Shown here: piece by piece, positions 58,873 through 64,000 of the stretch
Layout of the letters: each line of letters opens with the position of its first letter
How positions within the stretch are numbered: position 1 is the first letter of the stretch
NCBI RefSeq assembly: GCF_004214935.1
Contig: NZ_SFCC01000001.1
Span: 1-64,000 of the forward strand
DNA: 64,000 bases
Origin: Amycolatopsis suaedae
Lineage (GTDB): Bacteria; Actinomycetota; Actinomycetes; Mycobacteriales; Pseudonocardiaceae
Direction: 5' to 3'
Notes under the pieces: model-generated
Told to the model about the DNA's origin: nothing
Seen by the model: only the letters and a program-made list of their open reading frames with translations
The model's database searches: none
Made by a program: the position numbers and the translations under genes

Positions 58873-59528
58873 TCGAGGGCTATCTCGACGAGCTGGCCGG
58901 CACGCTGCGCGGCGCGCCCGCGGCGAAGGCGGACCTGCTGGCCGAGGCCAGGGACGGCCTCGACGACGCCGCCGAGTCCTACCGCGCCCGCGGCTTCGAC
59001 CCGGCCGAGGCGGAACGGCGCGCGGTGGCCGACTTCGGCACCGTCGCGCAGGTGCGCCGGGACTTCCAGGCCGAACTGGGCGTCGCGGCCGGGGTGCAGG
59101 TGCTGCGGTCGCTGGCGCTGGCGTTACCGCTGATGCACGTCATCTGGGAGCTGACCCGGATCACCTCGTTCGGCGAGTGGAGCAGGGTCGGCGCGGTGCT
59201 GCCGGAGTGGTTCGGCCAGCTGTCGCGGTTGTCCGACGGCAGTGGCTACGTGGTCGCGGGTCTGGCGGTGCTGGCGTTGCTGGCGACCCGGCTGCTGTCG
59301 CGGTACGGGCGCGTCACCGGGCTGGCCCGCTGGCTGGCGGTGCTGGCGCTGACCGGAGCGGTCGGCGACCTGGCCGTCCGGATGGTCCTGATGACCGTGG
59401 CCGGGTCGCACGACCTGGGCCTGCTGTTCCTGTCGCCGTCGACCGCGGTGGTGGGGCTGATGTCGTTCCTGGTGAGCCTGCGCCTGCTGATGCTGGCGGC
59501 GCGTTCCTGGCGGGCGAGGGTTGCTTAG
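58869..59528 (+). CDS. Membrane protein with permease-prefix-like N-terminal domain
   Basis: A 219-residue protein. The first 75 residues match the short helical domain often found downstream of PadR genes (YLDELAGTLRGAPAAKADLL, EARDGLDDAAESYRARGFDP, AERRAVADFGTVAQVRRDF). Four hydrophobic segments follow (about 80-100, 127-146, 153-175 and 182-210). GTG start overlaps the padR stop. Function unknown. The N-terminal domain probably interacts with a partner or the regulator, which is inferred from the pairing. Confidence 0.75.
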   Translation: MIEGYLDELAGTLRGAPAAKADLLAEARDGLDDAAESYRARGFDPAEAERRAVADFGTVAQVRRDFQAELGVAAGVQVLRSLALALPLMHVIWELTRITSFGEWSRVGAVLPEWFGQLSRLSDGSGYVVAGLAVLALLATRLLSRYGRVTGLARWLAVLALTGAVGDLAVRMVLMTVAGSHDLGLLFLSPSTAVVGLMSFLVSLRLLMLAARSWRARVA

Positions 59529-59658
59529 TTTCCACCAGTCCGGGCTAGCTGGTTCATCCGGTCGGCCGCTTCCGGGCGGCCGGCCGGGGTTGGCAGGCTG
59601 ACCCCTCGTCACGCCGGGTGTGCGTACGGTCGCGCTCGGCCATTCGAGGGGAATCCAG

Positions 59659-60435
59659 TTGCTGACTCGTGCTGTCGCGGTGGTCGCTGCCGCGCTGATG
59701 ATGGCCGGTGGTTGCGCGGCCACCGAACCCGAGGTGAAGAAGCTCGACGCCGCAGGCCTGGCCGCGGCGATCCGGACGGCCGGTGCGCAGGCGAAGACCG
59801 GTGCGTTCACGCTGTACCTGAACTCGTCCGAGGGCAGCCGGCACGCGGAAGGGCTGTTCCGCATCGGCGAGCAGGGGTTCGAGGTGCGCGCGACGCTGAG
59901 CCCGGGCGGGATGCCGGAGACGAAGTTCGTCTACTCCGGCGGAGCCTTCTACCGCGAGGCCGACGAGGACGAGAAGGCCGGCGGCAAGCCGTACCTGCGG
60001 CTGCCCAGGGACAAGGCCGGTGACGACCTGCTCGGCGCCGTGTTCGTCCGGATCGTCGACAGTGCCGAACCGGAGAACATCCTGCGTGTCGTCGAGCGGG
60101 CGGGGACCCTCACCGGCGAGCTGCCGGGCACGGCCACCGCCGCCAAGCGGTACACCGTCGACCTCGACGTCGCCCGGTTCGCCGAGTACGCGGGCGGTGG
60201 CGCGCCGGTGTCGCAGGACCTGCGGGCCGCGCTGGCCGAGCGCACGAAGGCGAAGGCGCCCGTGCTGCCGGTCGAGCTGGGCGTCGACGACGCGGGCCGG
60301 CTCGTCCAGTTGACGGTGCCCTCGGCGGAGCCGGCCACTGCCGGCCAGCCGAAGCCGGTGGTGAACCTGCTCTACCAGCGCTGGGGCGCGCAGATCGACA
60401 TCGCCAAGCCGGCGGACGACCAGGTGCGCGGCTGA
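59659..60435 (+). CDS. Uncharacterised lipoprotein
   Basis: An exported lipoprotein of about 258 residues. A signal sequence (LLTRAVAVVAAALMMAGGCA) ends in the lipobox MAGGC, lipidated cysteine near residue 19. The mature part resembles LppX/LprG-like mycobacterial lipoproteins in length and pattern (DAAGLAAAIRTAGAQAKTGA, YSGGAFYREADEDEK, VPSAEPATAGQPKPVVNLLY), but this is a weak impression. A TTG at 59659 behind AGGGG fits the signal peptide best. No operon partner. A half hairpin copy follows the stop. Confidence 0.7.
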   Translation: MLTRAVAVVAAALMMAGGCAATEPEVKKLDAAGLAAAIRTAGAQAKTGAFTLYLNSSEGSRHAEGLFRIGEQGFEVRATLSPGGMPETKFVYSGGAFYREADEDEKAGGKPYLRLPRDKAGDDLLGAVFVRIVDSAEPENILRVVERAGTLTGELPGTATAAKRYTVDLDVARFAEYAGGGAPVSQDLRAALAERTKAKAPVLPVELGVDDAGRLVQLTVPSAEPATAGQPKPVVNLLYQRWGAQIDIAKPADDQVRG

Positions 60436-60452
60436 CCGGCGGTGCCCTGACG

Positions 60453-60484
60453 TCTCACGCGGTGAAGGTGGCCTTCACGTGCTT
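60453..60484 (+). repeat. Hairpin repeat, half copy 7
   Basis: Loop motif ACGTCTCACGCGG followed by one arm TGAAGGTGGCCTTCACGTGC. The second arm is missing. It follows the lipoprotein gene by about 17 bases. The loop motif is in the reverse orientation relative to full copies. Confidence 0.8.
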
Positions 60485-60528
60485 CGCGGCGTTCCGGAGG
60501 GAGAGCCGGGCCGCGTTTGACACCGCGA

Positions 60529-60544
60529 TAGAACACGTGTTCGA
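60529..60544. promoter_or_regulatory. SOS box (LexA site) upstream of the radical SAM gene
   Basis: TAGAACACGTGTTCGA matches TCGAAC-N4-GTTCGA at 11 of 12 fixed positions. It lies 10 bases before the ATG and after a TTGACA at 60517, so it would sit between -35 and start. The mycobacterial homologue Rv2578c is a known LexA target. Confidence 0.8.
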
Positions 60545-60553
60545 CTGACGGGC

Positions 60554-61564
60554 ATGCGGTGGGATGCACAACGCGAGGACTGCCGGCCCCAGCTCAGCCT
60601 TCCCGGGCTGGTCCGGTCGGTCACCACGCCCGAGTTCGCCGGCGTCACCTTCCACGAGGTGCACGCCCGGTCCGTGCTGAACAAGGTGCCCGGCGGGTCC
60701 GCGGTGCCGTTCCGGTGGACGGTGAACCCCTACCGCGGCTGCTCGCACGCCTGCCGGTACTGCTTCGCCCGCAACACCCACACCTACCTCGACTTCGACG
60801 CGGGCGCCGACTTCGACAGCCAGGTCGTGGTCAAGGTCAACGCCCCGGAGGTGCTGGCCGCACAGCTGCGCAGGCCCAGCTGGACCGGCGAGCACGTCGC
60901 CATGGGCACCAACACCGACCCGTACCAGCGCGCCGAGGGCCGCTACCGGCTGATGCCCGGCATCATCGGCGCGCTCGCCGGTGCCGCGACCCCCTTCTCC
61001 ATCCTCACCAAGGGAACGCTGCTCACCCGGGACCTGCCGCTGCTGGCCGAGGCCGCCGAACGGGTCGACGTCGGCCTCGGCGTGTCGGTCGCGCTGCTCG
61101 ACCGCGACCTGCAGCGCCGCCTGGAGCCCGGCACGCCCAGCCCGAGGGCCCGGCTGGACATGATCCGCCGCATCCGCGACGCCGGCCTGCCCTGCGGCGT
61201 GCTCATCGCCCCGGTGCTGCCCGGCCTCACCGACTCGCAGGAGGCACTGGACACGCTGCTCGCCGAGATCGCCGAGGCGGGCGCCACCGGCGTCACGGCG
61301 CTGCCGCTGCACCTGCGTCCCGGTGCCCGCGAGTGGTTCGCAGGCTGGCTCCGGCAGGAGCACCCGGAACTGGTGCCGCGTTACCGCGAGCTGTACGCCA
61401 GGGGCAGCTACGCCACCCGCGGCTACCGGCACTGGCTGTCCGAACGGCTGGCCCGCCTGATGCGCCGTCACGGCCTGGACAGCGGAGCGGGCAACCGCGC
61501 ACCCGAGGTGCCACGGCCACGGCAGGAGGCGCGGCCCGTGCAGCAGACGCTGTTCGACCGGTGA
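60554..61564 (+). CDS. Rv2578c-family radical SAM protein
   Basis: A radical S-adenosylmethionine enzyme with the 4Fe-4S cluster motif CxxxCxxC as CSHACRYC (about residues 58-65), preceded by WTVNPYRGC, followed by FARNTHTYLDFDAG, VAMGTNTDPYQRAEGRYRLM and ILTKGTLLTRDLPLLAEAAE. These are diagnostic of the Rv2578c family. The reaction is unknown. A DNA-repair role is suggested by the SOS box directly upstream. Length 336. The last residues (VQQTLFDR) resemble a sliding-clamp-type QxxLF peptide, which is speculative. Confidence 0.9.
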   Translation: MRWDAQREDCRPQLSLPGLVRSVTTPEFAGVTFHEVHARSVLNKVPGGSAVPFRWTVNPYRGCSHACRYCFARNTHTYLDFDAGADFDSQVVVKVNAPEVLAAQLRRPSWTGEHVAMGTNTDPYQRAEGRYRLMPGIIGALAGAATPFSILTKGTLLTRDLPLLAEAAERVDVGLGVSVALLDRDLQRRLEPGTPSPRARLDMIRRIRDAGLPCGVLIAPVLPGLTDSQEALDTLLAEIAEAGATGVTALPLHLRPGAREWFAGWLRQEHPELVPRYRELYARGSYATRGYRHWLSERLARLMRRHGLDSGAGNRAPEVPRPRQEARPVQQTLFDR

Positions 61565-61636
61565 CCCGAAAAGCGCTGGAGCCGGTTCGCTAGCCTTTAC
61601 GGACAACCCAGTCCGCTGTCAAGGAGAGCAACCGCT

Positions 61637-63406
61637 GTGCTTCGCACCCACAACGCCGGCACCCTGCGTGCCGAGCATGCCGGCCAGACCGTAGTCCTCA
61701 CCGGCTGGGTGGCGCGGCGGCGCGATCACGGCGGCGTCATCTTCATCGATCTGCGTGATGCCAGCGGGGTGGCGCAGGTGGTCTTCCGCGAGGGCGAGAT
61801 GGCCGAGCGCGCCCACCAGCTGCGCTCGGAGTTCTGCGTGAAGGTCACCGGCGAGGTCGCCACCCGGCCCGAGGGCAACGAGAACGCGGAGATCCCCACC
61901 GGCGCCATCGAGGTGCTGGCCACCGAGCTGGACGTGCTGTCCGAGGCCGCGGTGCTGCCGTTCCCGATCGACGACCGCGTCGACGTCGGCGAGGAGGTCC
62001 GGCTCAAGCACCGCTACCTCGACCTGCGCCGCAACGGCCCGGCCCGTGCCATGCGCCTGCGCAGCGAGATCAACCGCGCCGCCCGCGAGGTGCTGCACGC
62101 GCAGGGCTTCGTCGAGGTCGAGACCCCGACCATGACCCGGTCCACACCAGAGGGCGCGCGTGACTTCGTGGTGCCCGCCCGGCTGCGGCCCGGCTCCTGG
62201 TACGCCCTGCCGCAGTCGCCGCAGCTGTTCAAGCAGCTGCTGATGGTCGGCGGCCTGGAGCGGTACTACCAGATCGCCCGCTGCTACCGCGACGAGGACT
62301 TCCGCGCCGACCGGCAGCCGGAGTTCACCCAGCTCGACATCGAGATGAGCTTCGTCGAGCAGGACGACGTGATCGCGCTCGGCGAGGACATCGTGACCGC
62401 GCTGTGGCGGCTGATCGACGTCGAGCTGCCCAGGCCGTTCCGCCGGATCACCCACGCCGAGGCCATGGCCAAGTACGGCTCGGACAAGCCGGACCTGCGC
62501 TTCGACCTCGAGATCACCGAGCTGACCGAGTACTTCGCCGACACGCCGTTCCGGGTGTTCCAGGCTCCCTACGTCGGCGCCGTGGTGATGGCGGGCGGCG
62601 CCGACCAGCCCCGCCGCACACTGGACGCCTGGCAGGAGTTCGCCAAGCAGCGCGGCCACCGCGGCCTTGCCTACGTGCTGTTCGCCGAGGACGGCACGCT
62701 CGGTGGCCCGGTCGCCAAGAACCTGTCCGAGGCCGAGCGCGCTGGCCTGGCCGAGGCGACCGGCGCCAAGCCGGGCGACTGCGTGTTCTTCGCCGCAGGC
62801 AAGCCCGCCGACGCCCGCGCCCTGCTCGGCGCCACCCGCGTCGAGATCGGCCACCGGCTCGGCCTGATCGACCCGGACGCCTGGTCGCTGGTGTGGGTCG
62901 TGGACTTCCCGATGTTCGTCAGCACCGAGGAGTCCGACGACGTCGCCGTGGGCAGCGGCAAGTGGAACGCGCTGCACCACGCGTTCACCTCGCCCACCCC
63001 GGAGTGGATCGACAAGCTGGAACAGGACCCGGGCAACGCGCTGGCCTACGCCTACGACATCGTCTGCAACGGCAACGAGATCGGCGGCGGGTCCATCCGT
63101 ATCCACCAGAGCGACCTGCAGAAGCGGGTGTTCGACCTGATGGGCCTGTCCGCCGAGGAGGCCCAGGAGAAGTTCGGCTTCCTGCTCGACGCCTTCCAGT
63201 ACGGCCCGCCGCCGCACGGCGGCATCGCGTTCGGCTGGGACCGGATCGCCATGCTGCTGTCCGGTTCCGAGTCGCTGCGGGACGTCATCGCGTTCCCGAA
63301 GACCGGCGGCGGGTACGACCCGCTCACCGGTGCGCCCGCGCCGATCACCGCGGAGCAGCGCAAGGAGGCGGGCGTCGACGCCAAGCCGGAAACCAAGCCG
63401 GCGTAA
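61637..63406 (+). CDS. aspS: Aspartyl-tRNA synthetase
   Basis: Class II synthetase charging tRNA-Asp (and possibly tRNA-Asn if non-discriminating). OB-fold anticodon domain ([20 protein letters not shown]), motif 1 ([20 protein letters not shown]), motif 2 ([20 protein letters not shown]), bacterial GAD insertion domain, and motif 3 ([20 protein letters not shown]). GTG at 61637 behind AAGGAGAG. Length 589 is normal. Directly followed by the DUF389 gene. Whether tRNA-Asn is also charged cannot be told here. Confidence 0.96.
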   Translation: MLRTHNAGTLRAEHAGQTVVLTGWVARRRDHGGVIFIDLRDASGVAQVVFREGEMAERAHQLRSEFCVKVTGEVATRPEGNENAEIPTGAIEVLATELDVLSEAAVLPFPIDDRVDVGEEVRLKHRYLDLRRNGPARAMRLRSEINRAAREVLHAQGFVEVETPTMTRSTPEGARDFVVPARLRPGSWYALPQSPQLFKQLLMVGGLERYYQIARCYRDEDFRADRQPEFTQLDIEMSFVEQDDVIALGEDIVTALWRLIDVELPRPFRRITHAEAMAKYGSDKPDLRFDLEITELTEYFADTPFRVFQAPYVGAVVMAGGADQPRRTLDAWQEFAKQRGHRGLAYVLFAEDGTLGGPVAKNLSEAERAGLAEATGAKPGDCVFFAAGKPADARALLGATRVEIGHRLGLIDPDAWSLVWVVDFPMFVSTEESDDVAVGSGKWNALHHAFTSPTPEWIDKLEQDPGNALAYAYDIVCNGNEIGGGSIRIHQSDLQKRVFDLMGLSAEEAQEKFGFLLDAFQYGPPPHGGIAFGWDRIAMLLSGSESLRDVIAFPKTGGGYDPLTGAPAPITAEQRKEAGVDAKPETKPA

Positions 63407-63409
63407 GCG

Positions 63410-64000
63410 ATGCTGCACCTGCGGGCGGTGTCGCCGCCCGACCGGACCGCCGAGGTCATCGAACTGCTGCGGGGGCACCGGGGCGCCACCCACCTGGTGG
63501 TGATCCCCGGTGCCGCCGTGGAGCCGGCCGGTGACGTGATCGAGGCCGACGTCGCCAGGGAAGCCGCCGACGAGATCATCGAGTCGCTGTGCCTGCTCGA
63601 CCTCGACCACACCGGCGGCATCACACTGGAGGTCATCGACACCGCGCTGTCCGACGCGGCCGACCGGGCCGAGGAGGACGCGCCGGGCGAGGGCGCCGAC
63701 GCGGTGGTGTGGCAGGAACTGCTGGGCCGCACCGGTGACGAGTCGCGGCTCAACGTCACGTTCCTGACATTCCTTGTCATCGCGTGCCTGCTGGCCGCGG
63801 TCGGCGTCGTCACCGACTCCCCGGTCACGATCGTCGGTGCCATGGTCGTCGGCCCGGAGTTCGGCCCGCTCGCCGCGATCGCCGTCGGGCTGGTGCTGCG
63901 CCGGTGGGACCTGGTCGGCCGGGCGACGGTCGCGCTGGCCGTCGGGTTCCCGGTCGCCATGGCGATCACCGCCGGGGCCTCGGCACTGGCCGAGTCCACC
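63410..64000 (+). CDS. DUF389 membrane protein (partial, runs off the window)
   Basis: The start of a DUF389-family protein, ATG at 63410, three bases after the aspS stop. A soluble N-terminal domain (about residues 1-110: LHLRAVSPPDRTAEVIELLR, THLVVIPGAAVEPAGDVIEA) precedes hydrophobic segments with the family motif VTIVGAMVVGPEFGPLAAIA. The reading frame is open to the last base, 197 codons, so the C-terminal membrane part lies outside. Function unknown. Confidence 0.85.
   Translation, partial: MLHLRAVSPPDRTAEVIELLRGHRGATHLVVIPGAAVEPAGDVIEADVAREAADEIIESLCLLDLDHTGGITLEVIDTALSDAADRAEEDAPGEGADAVVWQELLGRTGDESRLNVTFLTFLVIACLLAAVGVVTDSPVTIVGAMVVGPEFGPLAAIAVGLVLRRWDLVGRATVALAVGFPVAMAITAGASALAEST

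Overview
The window is high-GC actinobacterial chromosome, most likely from the family Pseudonocardiaceae (Amycolatopsis-like). GTG and TTG starts and 4-base stop/start overlaps are frequent. There is an SsgB-type sporulation gene, phosphatidylinositol mannoside genes and an EF-G2. The gene order of the backbone (thrS, HIT, pgsA1, patA, pimA ... pdxS, pdxT, yebC, ruvCAB, yajC-secD-secF, relA, cyclophilin, glyoxalase-II-like ... Rv2578c-like radical SAM, aspS) follows that known for Mycobacterium tuberculosis thrS to aspS. The genus is inferred, not proven.

Layout. 1-2480: decayed end of an integrated element (ISL3-type transposase fragment, XF1762-type fragment, excisionase-like gene, frameshifted tyrosine integrase) ending at the 3' end of a tRNA-Val gene. 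2481-3765: tRNA-Val(GAC), tRNA-Cys(GCA) and tRNA-Gly(GCC) on the minus strand, ssgB, and tRNA-Val(CAC) with a terminator. 4255-6455: a sugar-phosphate transferase and a nitroreductase. 6562-33067: conserved housekeeping block (translation, PIM lipid synthesis, vitamin B6, Holliday-junction resolution, Sec translocation, stringent response), with a small YceI/MarR unit and an AzlCD exporter unit inserted. 33064-60435: a roughly 27-kb accessory block. 60554-64000: the backbone resumes with the radical SAM protein, aspS and a DUF389 membrane protein cut by the window end.

The accessory block holds the most unusual content. A plus-strand operon (40563-51854) encodes a peptide/nickel-type ABC transporter, a Gfo/Idh/MocA oxidoreductase, a creatininase-family hydrolase, three amidohydrolase-2 proteins, an enolase-superfamily enzyme and a DapA-family lyase. 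From the first permease onward every gene overlaps the next, so production is probably coupled. An IclR-family regulator precedes it, and a large secreted TIM-barrel-like protein is divergent from the regulator. A dyad TATC-N3-GATA lies before three of the transcription units. No described pathway with this gene set is recognised. A second unit on the minus strand (58491-51851) is cydA-cydB-cydD-cydC followed by an ArsR-type regulator and a two-domain SRPBCC protein. Its CydA lacks almost the whole Q-loop, and twin palindromes separate it from a divergent padR gene.

Non-coding structure. A family of long hairpins (core CGTGAAGGCCACCTTCA and its complement) sits between genes at 9136, 28016, 31317 and 37187, with half or variant copies at 36997, 37326 and 60453. 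Pairing changes in the stem are compensatory. Near-consensus SOS boxes precede ruvC and the radical SAM gene, and MarR-type palindromes link the yceI, marR and nitroreductase promoters.
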